From Serratia sp. Ag1 (GTDB lineage Bacteria; Pseudomonadota; Gammaproteobacteria; Enterobacterales; Enterobacteriaceae), in assembly GCF_000743355.1 (NCBI RefSeq), contig NZ_JQEI01000008.1, forward strand, positions 186,001 through 250,000: DNA of 64,000 bases, in the 5' to 3' direction. The stretch's first letter is position 1; every line of letters starts with the position of its first letter. Below the pieces are notes generated by a model. That model did not search any database. It was not told where the DNA came from and worked only from the letters and a program-made list of their open reading frames with translations. Made by a program: the position numbers and the translations under genes. Positions 35,490 through 46,185 of this stretch are shown here, one piece after another.

Positions 35490-36548
35490 ATGGGCAGTAT
35501 TGAATTTAATGACCGCAAACTTCGCCTGATCATCATGCTGGCGATGCTGGTGGTTATTCTGGCCGGAATAAAAGCGGCGGCGGATATTGTGGTGCCTTTT
35601 CTGCTGGCGGTGTTCCTCGCCATCGTGCTCAATCCGTTAGTGGTATTGCTGGAGCGTTGTCGAGTGCCCAGAGGGCTGAGCGTGATGCTGCTGGTAATGA
35701 CTGCTGTCGTCTTGTTAATGATGTTTGTCAGCATGTTAGCGTCTTCTTTGAATGAGTTCGCTCGCTCCCTGCCGCAGTATCGCGGTACGATGCTGGAAAA
35801 AATAGCCGAACTGCAATATTACGCCCAGCGTTTCAATATGGACATCACGTTCTCTGTTGATGCGGTGGTCAAGTTGGTCGACCCTGGTGCAACGATGAAT
35901 CTGGTCACCCGTTTGTTGGGCCATCTTTCTGGAGCCATGACCAGCATTTTCCTATTGCTGATGACGGTTGTCTTCATGCTGTTTGAAGTGCAGATACTGC
36001 CGTACAAACTGCGGCAGGCGCTGAACAAACCTAACGAAGGTATGGCTGCGATCCAACGCGCTTTGCAAGGAGTAACACACTACCTGGTGATCAAAACGGT
36101 GATCAGTTTGGGGACGGGGCTTATTGTCTGGGGATTCCTGACCTGGGTCGGCGTTCGTTTTGCTTTCATCTGGGGCATGATGGCGTTCATGTTTAATTTT
36201 GTCCCTAATATTGGATCGGTTATTGCCGCGATACCGCCGCTGATTCAAGCGTTGCTGTTTAACGGTTTTGGCGATGCGATGGTGGTGGCCGGGGGATATA
36301 TTGTGATCAATCTTGTCATCGGCAACATACTGGAACCACGCATTATGGGGCGTGGATTGGGGCTCTCGACGTTGGTGGTGTTCCTCTCGTTAATATTCTG
36401 GGGATGGCTGATGGGGCCCGTGGGGATGCTGCTATCGGTACCTTTGACCATCATTGCTCGCATTACGCTGGAAACAATGGATGGCGGGCAAAAATGGGCG
36501 GTGATTCTGGGGGATGGGCGGTTAGTTAAAGAGGATGCTCAGGAGTAG
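35490..36548 (+). CDS. tqsA: AI-2E family transporter TqsA
   Basis: A 352-residue inner-membrane protein of the AI-2 exporter (PerM) family. The C-terminal NILEPRIMGRGLGLSTLVVF and LSVPLTIIARITLE match E. coli TqsA almost word for word, and about eight hydrophobic segments are present. E. coli TqsA lowers intracellular autoinducer-2 and affects biofilm formation. I chose the ATG at 35490 (MGSIEFNDRKLRLIIMLA), with AAGGAAAT upstream, instead of 35445, which lies in the leader hairpin region. Convergent with solA. Confidence 0.85.
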   Translation: MGSIEFNDRKLRLIIMLAMLVVILAGIKAAADIVVPFLLAVFLAIVLNPLVVLLERCRVPRGLSVMLLVMTAVVLLMMFVSMLASSLNEFARSLPQYRGTMLEKIAELQYYAQRFNMDITFSVDAVVKLVDPGATMNLVTRLLGHLSGAMTSIFLLLMTVVFMLFEVQILPYKLRQALNKPNEGMAAIQRALQGVTHYLVIKTVISLGTGLIVWGFLTWVGVRFAFIWGMMAFMFNFVPNIGSVIAAIPPLIQALLFNGFGDAMVVAGGYIVINLVIGNILEPRIMGRGLGLSTLVVFLSLIFWGWLMGPVGMLLSVPLTIIARITLETMDGGQKWAVILGDGRLVKEDAQE

Positions 36549-36572
36549 CACGTTTATTCACTCAATGGCCAC

Positions 36573-36598
36573 TTTCCGCCTGACATGACAGGCGGAAA
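36573..36598. terminator. stem-loop between convergent tqsA and solA
   Basis: TTTCCGCCTG pairs with CAGGCGGAAA around a six-base loop, centred between the two stops. T-tracts are short, so terminator strength is uncertain. Confidence 0.6.
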
Positions 36599-36618
36599 AT
36601 TGCTTTCATAACAGGGAG

Positions 36619-37731
36619 TCAGAAACGTTGCAGGCTGAAAGGGGTGATATCTAACGGAGTGGCCTTATCTTGTGCGAACAGTGCTGCGATCTCCCCCAAT
36701 ACGCTGGCGAATTTAAAACCATGCCCGCTCAAACCTGAAATCACCATCAACTGCTGGCAATCTGGCAGGGTATCAATAATAAAGTCTTCATCCGGGCTCA
36801 TGTCGTAGCTACAGACGTCCCCACTTAAGCAGACGCCGACCCCGGGGAGGAACTGGCGTAAAAAACCAAACACTTCTGCACCATCGCTGGCGAATGAGCC
36901 AAAAGGTTTGCGCTGCTCTGCAGTTTCAATCGGTTGACCACCATCATGCCTACCTACTTTTAAGCCATCATTGTCAGATGGAAAACCGTAATAATGGCTG
37001 CCATCCAAGGCTTCGGCAGTAAATGCCGGGAAGTGGTTATTATCGCTGTAACGGCCATCGGCCTGATACCGAGAGAAAACTTTGCGCAGTGGGACGATTG
37101 GCAACCCTGGCAACAGATTTTTTACCCAGGAACCTGCAGTGATCACGGCCTTACGCCCTTGGAAACACCCTTCAGCGGTAACAACTGTCACGCCGCCAGC
37201 AATGGGTTCTATTGCGTTAACCTGGCAGTTGAATAATTGCGCACAACCGGCTTCTTTTGCCAGTTTGATGTAGCTGGCAATCGCCAGCTCAGAAAACAAC
37301 ATTCCGGCATCGGGCTCGAATAGGCCGATATAACCTGCTGGAGGATTAAATTCGGCCCAGCGTTGTTTTATTTGCTCCGTGCTTAGCAACTGGGTGTTGA
37401 GGTTGTAACTTTTTGCGCTGTGCTGTGCATGGGTAATAAATTCGGAGCCCACTGGGCCCATACTGAGGACCCCACAAGGGTGAAACAGTTTTTCACCGCT
37501 CTTTTGCTGCAAGCCATTCCACAGAGCCTGAGCACGCAAAACCAATTGCACGTATTTTACACCTTCACCGCAAGCATGGCGGATGATCCGGGTTGCACCA
37601 TGGTGGCTGCCGTTACGGTGTGGCGGTATCGCGCTGTCAATCATGAGCACTTTCAGGCCGCTGCTGGTGGCGTAATAGCCCGCAGCTGAGCCAACCGAAC
37701 CACAGCCAACGACGATCAAGTCATATTCCAC
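36619..37731 (-). CDS. solA: N-methyl-L-tryptophan oxidase (sarcosine oxidase family)
   Basis: A 370-residue flavoenzyme. The N-terminal [13 protein letters not shown] binds [16 protein letters not shown] is the family signature, and C307 in [13 protein letters not shown] aligns with the cysteine that covalently holds FAD in E. coli SolA. It oxidises N-methyl-tryptophan, and sarcosine weakly, making peroxide and formaldehyde. The start is GTG at 37731, preceded by AGAGGAT. The order solA-bssS-dinI-pyrC is that of E. coli. Confidence 0.93.
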   Translation of the reverse strand: MEYDLIVVGCGSVGSAAGYYATSSGLKVLMIDSAIPPHRNGSHHGATRIIRHACGEGVKYVQLVLRAQALWNGLQQKSGEKLFHPCGVLSMGPVGSEFITHAQHSAKSYNLNTQLLSTEQIKQRWAEFNPPAGYIGLFEPDAGMLFSELAIASYIKLAKEAGCAQLFNCQVNAIEPIAGGVTVVTAEGCFQGRKAVITAGSWVKNLLPGLPIVPLRKVFSRYQADGRYSDNNHFPAFTAEALDGSHYYGFPSDNDGLKVGRHDGGQPIETAEQRKPFGSFASDGAEVFGFLRQFLPGVGVCLSGDVCSYDMSPDEDFIIDTLPDCQQLMVISGLSGHGFKFASVLGEIAALFAQDKATPLDITPFSLQRF

Positions 37732-37828
37732 GCGGCTTATCCTCTTTGTTATGTATGGCTTATAACATCATGATAAGAGTTTGACGGTTGTAATGCACTT
37801 GCTGTGCCGTGGATAAGCTCAAAAAGAA

Positions 37829-37855
37829 AAGGTGCCAGATTGCTGCTGGCACCTT
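37829..37855 (-). terminator. terminator of bssS
   Basis: AAGGTGCCAG pairs with CTGGCACCTT. On the minus strand a T-rich tail follows (TTTTCTTTTT), 20 bases after the bssS stop. Confidence 0.85.
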
Positions 37856-37875
37856 AGAGGGTGTTGAAACATGAA

Positions 37876-38130
37876 TCAGTGTTTTCTTCGGTCAAGATCG
37901 TGGTAATCCGTTGATTCTATTTTTGCTATGCCAGCCTCTAAGATATAAATCAATTGGCGGGCGACATCTGTGGTTAGCCAAAGCGTTCGATCAACTTGAG
38001 CTTCTTCAGCTGTTTGGTCTAGAGAAGACAGGTAATGAAGACGAATCATCATGGCATTATAAACATCGACGGTACTGATATCCCAGCCAACAAGCGGATG
38101 TGTCTGAATAACTTCATCATTTCTGTCCAT
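37876..38130 (-). CDS. bssS: biofilm regulator BssS
   Basis: An 84-residue cytoplasmic protein of exactly the E. coli BssS (YceP) length, with the conserved EVIQTHPLVGWDISTVDVYN and TLWLTTDVARQLIYILEAGIAKIES. In E. coli it affects biofilm formation through indole and AI-2 signalling. The ATG at 38130 has AGGGGTC upstream. It has its own terminator and lies alone between solA and dinI. Confidence 0.93.
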   Translation of the reverse strand: MDRNDEVIQTHPLVGWDISTVDVYNAMMIRLHYLSSLDQTAEEAQVDRTLWLTTDVARQLIYILEAGIAKIESTDYHDLDRRKH

Positions 38131-38473
38131 AAAGACCCCTTATCAAGTAGTGACTAGCAGGAGTTACTAACGAGGATCAGTGCGGCTTATCGCCTTGAGG
38201 AACAATTACAGTATACGCACCCCGGCTTCGCTGTGGGTTTTTTACTGTAATTAATTAAAAATAATTATTTATTTGAATCAATATCAGGAAATCAAATGAG
38301 AAAGCAACAGAACATACTGCATCAGTTCCATTTTGCAACAGGAATGATGGGTTTGGTGAGTTAGGTCTTTAACTCAACGGACAAATGAGCAGCAATGTTA
38401 ATACCTACAGGGATAAACATGACAGCAATAAAAAAGCCGGAGAGCGACCCCCGGCAAAAACAGCATTGCAATG
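38131..38473. promoter_or_regulatory. bssS upstream region
   Basis: A 343-base spacer between bssS and dinI, both leftward. It holds the bssS promoter region, rich in A/T tracts around 38250-38300, and the dinI terminator at its right end. No gene is seen. Confidence 0.45.
38430..38456 (-). terminator. terminator of dinI
   Basis: On the minus strand GCCGG pairs with CCGGC, followed by TTTTTTATTG, 17 bases after the dinI stop. Confidence 0.75.
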
Positions 38474-38713
38474 TTATTCTGCACTGAACCAGTCGTCGGC
38501 GCTTTCCCACGTTTCTTGGAGGATTTCCTCGATCAGCTCTTTGTCCGTTTTAGCCCCACCCAATACTGACAACCCATTGGCTCCGGCATATCTTACCTGC
38601 ACCGTGGTGTCTGGGAACTGACGGTTTACTCGTTTATTGAGTTCGCCAGCCAGGGCTTCAATTGCCCCTGGCGGCAGTGGTTTGGTTTTATCGATAGTGA
38701 CTTCAATACGCAT
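38474..38713 (-). CDS. dinI: DNA-damage-inducible protein DinI
   Basis: A 79-residue protein that binds and stabilises RecA filaments and modulates the SOS response. It starts MRIEVTIDKTKPLPPGAIEA and ends with the acidic helix QETWESADDWFSAE that contacts RecA. A LexA box lies 20 bases upstream of the ATG, so it should be SOS-induced. Length is close to E. coli DinI (81). Confidence 0.95.
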   Translation of the reverse strand: MRIEVTIDKTKPLPPGAIEALAGELNKRVNRQFPDTTVQVRYAGANGLSVLGGAKTDKELIEEILQETWESADDWFSAE

Positions 38714-38732
38714 AATTGCCCCCGAAGCTATT

Positions 38733-38752
38733 TACTGTTTATTTGTACAGTA
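38733..38752. promoter_or_regulatory. LexA box of dinI
   Basis: TACTGTTTATTTGTACAGTA matches the SOS-box consensus (TACTGT, eight A/T-rich bases, ACAGTA) with both half-sites perfect. It lies 20 bases upstream of the dinI start. Confidence 0.9.
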
Positions 38753-38788
38753 TATTACTGGCGAAAGCAAGAGTAGACGTAAAGAAAC

Positions 38789-39838
38789 TCAGCAGGCCGT
38801 CACCGACCAATTAACGCTTTCCCCTGCCAGGAACGGAACTAATGATTCATTACCCAGGGCAATTTCTTCCGGTTGGACCACCGCTATGCGTTGAAGCTCG
38901 ATAAAGTCCTCGTTAACGGGTAAACCGTAGAAGCGTGGGCCATTGAGTGAACAGAAAGCTTCGAGATGCTCCAGAGCACCCAATTGTTCGAAGACGCTGG
39001 CATAAGCAGGCATCGCGCTTGGTGCGTTGAATACGCCAGCACAGCCGCAACTAGACTCTTTACGGTGTTTGGCATGGGGGGCTGAATCGGTCCCGAGGAA
39101 GAATCGCTCAGAACCGCTGGCAACGGCTTTACGCAGAGCTTCCTGATGGATATTACGTTTCAGAATAGGCAAACAGAACAGGTGAGGGCGGATGCCACCA
39201 ACCAGCATATGGTTGCGGTTGAACATAAGGTGTTGTGGGGTAATTGTCGCACCAAGGAAGTCATTGCCCTCTTGCACATATTGGGCCGCTTCTTGGGTCG
39301 TGATGTGTTCGAAAACAATTTTCAGCTCAGGGAATTGGCGGCGGATTGGCTCCATCACCTGATCGATAAAACGCGCCTCACGGTCGAAAATATCAATAGC
39401 TGAATCAGTCACTTCACCATGAATTAACAGTGGCATACCTATTTTTTGCATCTGTTCAAGCAGCGGATAAATCCCTTTAATATCACTGACGCCATGGCTA
39501 GAGTTGGTTGTTGCATTAGCGGGATACAGCTTGGCAGCGGTAAATACCCCTTGTTCGAAACCGTTAACCAACTCTGTGGCTGGCAGTGAGTCTGTTAGAT
39601 AGCAGGTCATCAGTGGGGTGAATTTATGTCCCGCAGGAATTGCCGCCAGAATACGCTCGCGATAATTGATCGCCGCCGCAATGGTAGTAATGGGGGGAGC
39701 CAGATTTGGCATCACAATCGCCCGACCAAATACCTGGCTGGTATAAGGCAGAACCGTTTTCAGCATCTCATCGTCACGCAGATGGATGTGCCAGTCGTCA
39801 GGGCGGCGGATTTTCAAGACTTGAGGTTGTGCGGTCAT
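38789..39838 (-). CDS. pyrC: dihydroorotase
   Basis: A 349-residue class II dihydroorotase of pyrimidine synthesis (carbamoyl-aspartate to dihydroorotate). The zinc ligands H17 and H19 (DDWHIHLRD), the carboxylated lysine K103 ([13 protein letters not shown]), HGEV and FEHITT histidines and the catalytic Asp in LGTDSAPH are all present. Length is within one residue of E. coli. The leader carries a pyrimidine-responsive element at 39850-39919. The ATG at 39838 has GGAG ten bases upstream, inside that element. Confidence 0.97.
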   Translation of the reverse strand: MTAQPQVLKIRRPDDWHIHLRDDEMLKTVLPYTSQVFGRAIVMPNLAPPITTIAAAINYRERILAAIPAGHKFTPLMTCYLTDSLPATELVNGFEQGVFTAAKLYPANATTNSSHGVSDIKGIYPLLEQMQKIGMPLLIHGEVTDSAIDIFDREARFIDQVMEPIRRQFPELKIVFEHITTQEAAQYVQEGNDFLGATITPQHLMFNRNHMLVGGIRPHLFCLPILKRNIHQEALRKAVASGSERFFLGTDSAPHAKHRKESSCGCAGVFNAPSAMPAYASVFEQLGALEHLEAFCSLNGPRFYGLPVNEDFIELQRIAVVQPEEIALGNESLVPFLAGESVNWSVTAC

Positions 39839-39849
39839 GTTGCAAAGCT

Positions 39850-39919
39850 CCGGCGGTCAGAAAAGATATCGTTATAAAAGCGAATAACTGGGGGCTATTC
39901 ACGCCGGGGTGTAAGCATA
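39850..39919 (-). promoter_or_regulatory. pyrC promoter and start-site-switching leader
   Basis: On the minus strand a -10 TATGCT (39919-39914) is followed seven bases later by CCCCGG (39909-39904). Transcripts starting at the C residues carry CCGGCG (39907-39902), perfectly complementary to CGCCGG (39855-39850), which overlaps the ribosome site CCGGAG. Transcripts starting at the first G would lose that pairing. This is the arrangement by which E. coli pyrC senses CTP: high CTP gives a C-start and a closed ribosome site. Assignment is by layout; start sites were not measured. Confidence 0.7.
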
Positions 39920-39977
39920 AGCGGAAAGCCCTTTGGATGCATCTGTTTGTTAATGATGCGTGATTTTTAACACTGAT

Positions 39978-40004
39978 AAAAAAACCCGCCATAAAGGCGG
40001 GTTT
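39978..40004 (-). terminator. terminator of rne
   Basis: AAACCCGCC pairs with GGCGGGTTT around a five-base loop; on the minus strand a T-run follows. It lies 19 bases after the rne stop. Confidence 0.85.
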
Positions 40005-40022
40005 CTAGCGGAACCGAGTAAG

Positions 40023-43000
40023 TTAATCGTTAACCGGTTGCGGTTTAGCAGCAGGCGCTGTTGCCTTATTTGCTGCTGCATGACCACCAGCAGAACCTTT
40101 ACCTTCAAAATGGAAGGAAGGGCGCTGCCAATCACTGTGCTTCGGTGCTTCCGGCTCGTAAGTGGGGGCCGGAGCTTTGGTCATCGGAGCCGTGGCAATA
40201 TGCTTATAGAGCATATGCGCCACGTTCTGAACCGGAGCGGCCAGTTGTTGTTCTTGCACAGGCACAGAAACCATTTCCTCAACCGGCAGTGCAACCTCCG
40301 TTGCGACCGTTGCGACTTCTTGCGGTGCTGCAACAATTTCCAGCTCAGGAACGGCTGTGAACGCCGGGGTTTCAACTTCTGCAGGCACAACAATGTCCAT
40401 GCTAGCGACAGTTTCAGCAATAACCTCGGCTGCTGCAGGCTGCACAACATCTTCAACCACAGGGCTGCTGGTAGCGGCCTGTTCTGGCTGCACAAACGCT
40501 ACAACAGGCTGAGTCTCAACCGATTGCTGCTCTTGCACGATGTCCGTCAGGATTGGTGCTGGAATCGCCATCTGGGTATCAACGGTACTTTCTACAGTTT
40601 CAGCTTGTTCGGTCAGTTGCGTCACTTGAGCGATCGGGTAGTTTACCCAGACCTTGCCTGATGCCATTTCTGGTGATGCAAAAGCACCTGCCAGCGGCAT
40701 CGGCGAATGGTTAGGGTAACGCTCATCACGGTAACGACGACGGCGCTGGCCGCTAACGCGTAAGTGCCGCGGTGAACGGCGTGAACGGCGTGGCATACCG
40801 TTTTCGCCATTCGCGCGATTGTCGGCCTGAACATTGTCTTCAGTCTGGGTAGCAACGGCTTCAGGCAGCAACTTGACGCTTTCTGTCACCATCGCGACCT
40901 GAGGCACCTCAGCTTTTACCGGAAGCGCTTTTGGTGCCAGCAGTTCTTCTGCCGCGCGATGCAGTTCCTCTTCCGCAGACAGGACGCGAACTTTTTGCGA
41001 CAGTGGGCGACGCTGACGGCGTTGCGTAGGCTGCTGATGACGTTCTTCCTGATCTTCATCATGGCTGGCGTTTTCAGTATCAACGTTTTCCAGCGCTTTA
41101 ACGTCTTGCGGAGCCTGGCGTTTTTCTTCCTGACGACGGCGTTGACGTTCTGCTCGCTGTTCACGGCGCTGCTGTTGCTCATCACGCTGTGCTTTAGCGG
41201 CTTCTTCAGTCTGTATTTCACTGGTCGCTGGGGCTGCCTGCTGTGCGTTGCGGCGGTTGTTACGGCGTTGATCGTCACGGTTCTCACGTGGTTCACGGCC
41301 CTCGCGGTTTTCGCGCGGCTCACGGTTGTCGCTACGCTCTTTACGATCCCCACGCTCACCACGTTCTTTACGGCCAGTACCCTGGCGGCGTTGACCACGG
41401 CGATCTTGGCGGCGGTTGTCACTGCTGTCTGTCCGAGCAACTTCAGCCGGCTGGGCTACCGTTTTGGTTTCTTCTTCGCTGGCGAAGAGAGACTTCAGGC
41501 CACCGAACATGCGGCTCAGCAGGCCTGGCTTGGCTTCGACAACCACTGGCGCTGCAGGCTTGGCTGCGACCACTGGCTTAATCACTGCAGGCTCTTCGCT
41601 TGGTGGCGGAGCGTCAACAGAAGACAGAGAGAAAGAGGCTAATGCGGGTTGCTCAGGACGCTTACGCTCCATTGGCGCATCATCCTGTGGCTGGGCCATT
41701 TCCTCTTCATACAGTTTCGGCAACAAGTAGCTCAGGGTTGGTGTTTCTTCACCTTTGCGCACGCGCAGCACTGAATAATGCGGTGTTTGCATCTGATCGT
41801 TAGGCACGATAACCGCTTTCACGCCAGCCTGACGTTTTTCGATGGCGCTGACAGATTCACGCTTTTCGTTTAACAGGTAAGAAGCCACCTGAACGGGGAC
41901 GATCGCGTGTACTTCTTTGGTGTTCTCTTTCAGCGCTTCTTCTTCGATCAGGCGCAGAATAGACAGCGCCAGCGATTCGTTATCACGAATAGTACCGGTG
42001 CCGCTACAGCGTGGGCAGACGTGATGGCTGGATTCCCCCAGTGATGGGCTGAGGCGCTGACGTGACATTTCCAGCAGGCCGAAACGCGAGATTCTGCCAA
42101 TCTGGATACGTGCACGATCCTGGCGAACCGCATCGCGCAGCCGGTTTTCTACTTCGCGCTGATGGCGCACTGGCGTCATGTCGATAAAGTCGATAACGAT
42201 CAGGCCGCCGAGATCGCGCAAACGCAACTGGCGAGCGATTTCGTCGGCGGCTTCCAGGTTGGTATTAAACGCGGTTTCTTCGATATCACCGCCGCGGGTG
42301 GCGCGTGCCGAGTTGATATCAATCGCGGTCAAGGCTTCGGTGGTGTCGATAACAATAGAACCACCGGAAGGCAAGCGCACTTCGCGCTGGAACGCAGACT
42401 CGATCTGCGATTCGATTTGATAATGGCTGAACAGGGGGATTTCACCGCTGTACAGCTTGATTTTGCTACTGAAATCCGGGCGGCCCAAGGCGGCGATATG
42501 TTCTTTGGCCAGATCGAGAACTTTTGGGTTATCGATCAGGATCTCGCCGATGTCTGGGCGCAGGTAATCGCGGAAGGCGCGGACGATAACGTTGCTTTCC
42601 TGGTGGATCAGGAACGGCGCAGGGCGGCCTTCAGCGGCTTTTTTAATCGCTTCCCAATGCTTCAGACGGAAAGAGAGGTCCCATTGCAGTGCATCAGCAG
42701 ATTTACCCACGCCAGCAGTACGGACAATCAGGCCCATGCCGTCAGGCAGTTGCAGGGAAGAAAGGGCTTCTTTCAGTTCGGTACGGTCATCACCTTCAAT
42801 GCGGCGGGAGATACCCCCGGCACGCGGGTTGTTTGGCATCAGTACCAAATAACTACCGGCCAGGCTGATAAACGTGGTTAAGGCTGCGCCTTTGTTACCG
42901 CGTTCTTCTTTATCGACCTGTACGATGACTTCTTGGCCTTCGCGTAGGACATCTTTGATGTTCGGGCGGCCATGGGAAGAGTAATTGCTGGGGAAATACT

Positions 43001-43226
43001 CGCGAGCGATTTCTTTCAGAGGGAGGAAACCATGTCGTTCTGCGCCGTAGTCCACAAACGCTGCTTCAAGACTGGGTTCGATTCGAGTGATTTTACCTTT
43101 GTAAATATTCGCTTTCTTCTGCTCATGACCTGGGCTTTCAATATCCAAGTCATACAGCCGTTGTCCATCTACAAGGGCCACACGCAACTCTTCTTGCTGA
43201 GTTGCGTTAATCAACATTCTTTTCAT
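40023..43226 (-). CDS. rne: ribonuclease E
   Basis: A 1067-residue endoribonuclease that starts mRNA decay and processes rRNA and tRNA, and organises the degradosome at the inner membrane. The S1 domain is at residues about 36-118, the catalytic metal aspartates lie in TAIDINSA and [10 protein letters not shown], and the zinc-link is CPRCSGTG near 404-411. After residue 530 the protein is disordered, with a membrane-anchor helix ([20 protein letters not shown]), Arg/Asp/Glu-rich RNA-binding stretches (about 600-700) and a C-terminal Pro/Ala/Val-rich region that includes the PNPase-binding end. The long leader suggests the feedback control known in E. coli. Confidence 0.97.
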   Translation of the reverse strand: MKRMLINATQQEELRVALVDGQRLYDLDIESPGHEQKKANIYKGKITRIEPSLEAAFVDYGAERHGFLPLKEIAREYFPSNYSSHGRPNIKDVLREGQEVIVQVDKEERGNKGAALTTFISLAGSYLVLMPNNPRAGGISRRIEGDDRTELKEALSSLQLPDGMGLIVRTAGVGKSADALQWDLSFRLKHWEAIKKAAEGRPAPFLIHQESNVIVRAFRDYLRPDIGEILIDNPKVLDLAKEHIAALGRPDFSSKIKLYSGEIPLFSHYQIESQIESAFQREVRLPSGGSIVIDTTEALTAIDINSARATRGGDIEETAFNTNLEAADEIARQLRLRDLGGLIVIDFIDMTPVRHQREVENRLRDAVRQDRARIQIGRISRFGLLEMSRQRLSPSLGESSHHVCPRCSGTGTIRDNESLALSILRLIEEEALKENTKEVHAIVPVQVASYLLNEKRESVSAIEKRQAGVKAVIVPNDQMQTPHYSVLRVRKGEETPTLSYLLPKLYEEEMAQPQDDAPMERKRPEQPALASFSLSSVDAPPPSEEPAVIKPVVAAKPAAPVVVEAKPGLLSRMFGGLKSLFASEEETKTVAQPAEVARTDSSDNRRQDRRGQRRQGTGRKERGERGDRKERSDNREPRENREGREPRENRDDQRRNNRRNAQQAAPATSEIQTEEAAKAQRDEQQQRREQRAERQRRRQEEKRQAPQDVKALENVDTENASHDEDQEERHQQPTQRRQRRPLSQKVRVLSAEEELHRAAEELLAPKALPVKAEVPQVAMVTESVKLLPEAVATQTEDNVQADNRANGENGMPRRSRRSPRHLRVSGQRRRRYRDERYPNHSPMPLAGAFASPEMASGKVWVNYPIAQVTQLTEQAETVESTVDTQMAIPAPILTDIVQEQQSVETQPVVAFVQPEQAATSSPVVEDVVQPAAAEVIAETVASMDIVVPAEVETPAFTAVPELEIVAAPQEVATVATEVALPVEEMVSVPVQEQQLAAPVQNVAHMLYKHIATAPMTKAPAPTYEPEAPKHSDWQRPSFHFEGKGSAGGHAAANKATAPAAKPQPVND

Positions 43227-43593
43227 CTTAACTTACTCGTTATTTTTACATTATCGACAAAGCTGCGGGCAAAATAACCTCATGGCCGGGTTAAAAACCG
43301 AAAACCCCGTGTCTTCTCGCAAAGTCGTCAACCTCACGGCTGTCGCCTGCATAGGGGCGCATTATCTCGGTAAGCCTGTGTTTCTTTGTGAAAACAGCGC
43401 TTTTTGACTCAAGGAATAGCCTCTGATTTACGTCGACAGATCTGATTCCACTTGCCGGCCAAGCTGCAACCCGCAGCCCGCTAATTGTTTGATTTCACAT
43501 TACGTCTTACGCCATTGCTGCGTTTTTGTGCAACCAGACAAACTGTATAATTCCATACATATCCCTGTTTTAACTGGGTTCAGCACGGAAAGT
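43227..43593 (-). promoter_or_regulatory. long 5' leader of rne
   Basis: If the promoter at 43600-43629 is used, rne has a leader of about 367 bases, close to the 361 bases of E. coli, where leader hairpins let RNase E adjust its own mRNA decay. Individual hairpins were not modelled here. Confidence 0.55.
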
Positions 43594-43599
43594 TGTATC

Positions 43600-43629
43600 A
43601 TTATTCCATTGCTGACACCGTTATAGCAA
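43600..43629 (-). promoter_or_regulatory. candidate rne promoter
   Basis: On the minus strand TTGCTA (43629-43624) and AATAAT (43605-43600) are 18 bases apart. The start would fall near 43593. Support comes from the box match and from the leader length agreeing with E. coli. Confidence 0.5.
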
Positions 43630-43781
43630 GGTGACTTTTCCTCAACTGCAGAAGAAATCGCAAACGTTCAAACCAGCTTGCTGCCTTATTGTTCGCTGTG
43701 ATTTACCCTGCAGCTAGAATGACAGTTAAGCACATAAAAAGAGGTGGCGCTATTTACGCGCTCTATTTAGAATCCCGCGTC

Positions 43782-44741
43782 ATGAAAACGAACATTCCTG
43801 CAGTACAATTGATCACGATTTCTGATGATGAAGCGGGTCAAAGAATTGACAACTTTTTATTGGCTCGCCTGAAAGGCGTGCCGAAAAGTATGATTTATCG
43901 CATCGTGCGTAAGGGCGAGGTGCGGGTGAATAAAGGCCGCATCAAAGCGGAATATAAACTGGCGGCTGGTGATGTGGTGCGTGTGCCGCCAGTGCGCGTT
44001 GCCGAACGTGAAGACGCGCCAGTTTCTGCCAAGCTGGATAAAGTGGCCGCGTTGGCCGATTGCATTCTTTACGAAGACGATCATCTGCTGTTGCTGAACA
44101 AACCCTCGGGAACTGCGGTACACGGCGGCAGCGGCCTGAGCTTTGGTGTGATTGAAGGATTGCGTGCGTTGCGGCCAGAGGCGCGTTTTCTGGAATTGGT
44201 TCACCGTTTGGATCGCGATACCTCGGGTGTGCTGATGGTGGCGAAGAAGCGTTCTGCGCTACGTTCACTGCACGAGCAATTGCGCCTGAAAGGAATGCAA
44301 AAGGATTATCTGGCCTTAGTGCGCGGTCATTGGCAGTCGCATTGCAAGGCGGTTAAGGCTCCGTTATTGAAAAACATTTTGCAGAGCGGAGAACGTATTG
44401 TACGCGTCAGCAGTGAGGGTAAACCATCGGAAACCCGTTTTAAGGTAGAAGAGCGCTTCGAGCATGCCACGTTGGTAAAAGCCAGCCCGATCACCGGGCG
44501 TACTCATCAGATCCGTGTACATACTCTGCATGCTGGGCACCCGATCGCTTTTGACGATCGTTACGGCGATCGGGAATTCGACCAGCAACTGGCAGGAACC
44601 GGCCTGAAACGTTTATTCCTGCACGCGGCTGCGTTACGCTTTGAACACCCGGCTACCGGCGAAACGATGCGTATTGAAGCGCCGATGGATGATGAATTGC
44701 GGCACTGCCTGCAGGTTTTGCGCAAGCAAACCGCAAAGTAA
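43782..44741 (+). CDS. rluC: 23S rRNA pseudouridine(955/2504/2580) synthase RluC
   Basis: A 319-residue enzyme that modifies three uridines in 23S rRNA. An N-terminal S4 RNA-binding domain ([20 protein letters not shown]) precedes the RluA-type catalytic domain with the aspartate in [16 protein letters not shown] and the GRTHQIRVH motif. The ATG at 43782 gives exactly the E. coli length; the frame extends to 43689 without homology. It is divergent from rne, as in E. coli. Confidence 0.96.
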   Translation: MKTNIPAVQLITISDDEAGQRIDNFLLARLKGVPKSMIYRIVRKGEVRVNKGRIKAEYKLAAGDVVRVPPVRVAEREDAPVSAKLDKVAALADCILYEDDHLLLLNKPSGTAVHGGSGLSFGVIEGLRALRPEARFLELVHRLDRDTSGVLMVAKKRSALRSLHEQLRLKGMQKDYLALVRGHWQSHCKAVKAPLLKNILQSGERIVRVSSEGKPSETRFKVEERFEHATLVKASPITGRTHQIRVHTLHAGHPIAFDDRYGDREFDQQLAGTGLKRLFLHAAALRFEHPATGETMRIEAPMDDELRHCLQVLRKQTAK

Positions 44742-44744
44742 GGA

Positions 44745-45326
44745 TCATATCAGCGGGTTGATGCCTTCAACCCGCAGCATTTCCAGCAGTGCGATCAGCG
44801 GTAGGCCCACCAGCGCATTCGGATCACGCCCTTCGAGTCGTTCAAACAACGCAATGCCTAAGCCTTCGCTTTTGAAACTGCCTGCGCAATTCAGCGGTTG
44901 TTCCAATTGGACGTAGGCTGCGATTTCGGCATCGGTCAGTGAACGGAAATGGACATGGAATGGCTCGCACAACGCCTGCAGGTGGTTGCTGCGGCTATTA
45001 TAAAGCGCCAGCCCGGTATAAAAAGTCACTTTCTGACCGCTGGCTTGGTGCAACTGGTCACGGGCGTTTTCCGCAGTATGCGGTTTACCGGTGATAGTCC
45101 CGTTGATGACGCAAACCTGGTCGGAGCCGATAATCAGGTGATCGGGATAAGCAATAGAAAGCGCTTGGGCTTTGGCCGTAGCCAGCCGTAATACTAAAGC
45201 TTCAGCACCTTCACCGGATAATGGTGTTTCATCCACCTGAGGCGCAGCGCAAATAAAAGGCAGCCGTAACTTTTCCAGCAGCACTTTGCGGTAGGTCGAT
45301 GTTGAGGCAAGTAATATTCTTTGCAT
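44745..45326 (-). CDS. yceF: Maf-family nucleotide pyrophosphatase YceF
   Basis: A 193-residue Maf-like enzyme; the E. coli protein hydrolyses 7-methyl-GTP. The N-terminal [17 protein letters not shown] loop, [22 protein letters not shown] with the catalytic Asp, and [20 protein letters not shown] are family motifs. I set the start at 45326 ([10 protein letters not shown]) to match E. coli; ATG codons at 45338 and 45365 are in-frame alternatives, and none has a strong ribosome site. It is convergent with rluC, 3 bases apart, and divergent from yceD. Confidence 0.9.
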   Translation of the reverse strand: MQRILLASTSTYRKVLLEKLRLPFICAAPQVDETPLSGEGAEALVLRLATAKAQALSIAYPDHLIIGSDQVCVINGTITGKPHTAENARDQLHQASGQKVTFYTGLALYNSRSNHLQALCEPFHVHFRSLTDAEIAAYVQLEQPLNCAGSFKSEGLGIALFERLEGRDPNALVGLPLIALLEMLRVEGINPLI

Positions 45327-45467
45327 AATTTTTTTCATAAACCGTAGCGTTAATAAGGCAGCCATTTTAAACTGTCGGCCGCTGTGGAAGCGAATATTGG
45401 TGAAAGGTGCCGTTTTACGGCCTTTTTCTTTGACTCTATGTCGTTACAAAGTTAATATGCGCGCCCT

Positions 45468-45989
45468 ATGCAAAAGGTAAAATTACCCTTGACCATTGAT
45501 GCGGTTCGTACCGCTCAGAAACGCTTGGACTATGTTGGTGTCTATGCGCCTGAGCAGGTAACACGTGTTGCCGAATCTGTGGTCAGTGTGGACAGTGATG
45601 TTGAGGTTTCGTTGTCGTTTGATATCGACAATCAACGCCTCGCGGTGATAACAGGGCAGGCAGATGTGGCGGTAACGCTAATGTGCCAACGCTGTGGAGT
45701 CCCGTTCGAGCATCATGTCCATACAACATATTGTTTTAGCCCGGTCGTCAATGATGAGCAGGCTGAGGCATTACCGGAGGCGTACGAGCCGATCGAAGTT
45801 GATGAGTTTGGCGAAGTCGATCTGCTGGCAATGATTGAAGATGAAATTATTCTCTCACTGCCTGTTGTTCCGGTACATGAATCTGAACACTGTGAAGTGT
45901 CCGAAGCGGACATGGTTTTTGGCAAACTGCCTGCAGAGGCGGAGAAACCAAACCCATTTGCCGTATTAGCCAGTTTAAAGCGTAAGTAA
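45468..45989 (+). CDS. yceD: large ribosomal RNA accumulation protein YceD
   Basis: A 173-residue DUF177 protein, the E. coli length. A CxxC pair ([13 protein letters not shown]) and the acidic C-terminal half ([31 protein letters not shown] pattern, with HESEHCE) are typical. It is required for normal 23S rRNA levels in some bacteria and plants. It begins the operon that leads to rpmF and the fatty-acid genes. Confidence 0.93.
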   Translation: MQKVKLPLTIDAVRTAQKRLDYVGVYAPEQVTRVAESVVSVDSDVEVSLSFDIDNQRLAVITGQADVAVTLMCQRCGVPFEHHVHTTYCFSPVVNDEQAEALPEAYEPIEVDEFGEVDLLAMIEDEIILSLPVVPVHESEHCEVSEADMVFGKLPAEAEKPNPFAVLASLKRK

Positions 45990-46005
45990 TTGAGGAGTAA
46001 GGTCC

Positions 46006-46173
46006 ATGGCCGTACAACAGAATAAACCAACCCGTTCCAAACGTGGCATGCGTCGTTCACATGATGCGCTGACCACCACCACTTTGTCTGTAGATGCGAC
46101 TTCTGGTGAAACTCATCGTCGTCACCACATCACTGCCGACGGTTTCTACCGCGGTCGCAAGGTTATTGGCTAA
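46006..46173 (+). CDS. rpmF: 50S ribosomal protein L32
   Basis: A 55-residue ribosomal protein, [20 protein letters not shown] at the start and [16 protein letters not shown] at the end, very close to E. coli L32. GAGGAGTAAGG gives a strong ribosome site. It follows yceD by 16 bases and is co-transcribed with it in E. coli, linking ribosome and lipid synthesis. Confidence 0.96.
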   Translation: MAVQQNKPTRSKRGMRRSHDALTTTTLSVDATSGETHRRHHITADGFYRGRKVIG

Positions 46174-46185
46174 GTTAGCAATACC

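Noticed and set aside
41243-41581. Long plus-strand frames antisense to the disordered part of rne (also 40959-41642 and 42162-42881)
   Set aside because: They lie wholly within rne, have odd composition (runs of Leu/Thr/Val or Gly/His) and no ribosome sites; they reflect the biased codon content of rne.
40023-43226. Consideration that this is RNase G rather than RNase E
   Set aside because: The protein is 1067 residues with a long disordered scaffold and sits opposite rluC; RNase G is about 490 residues and lacks the scaffold.
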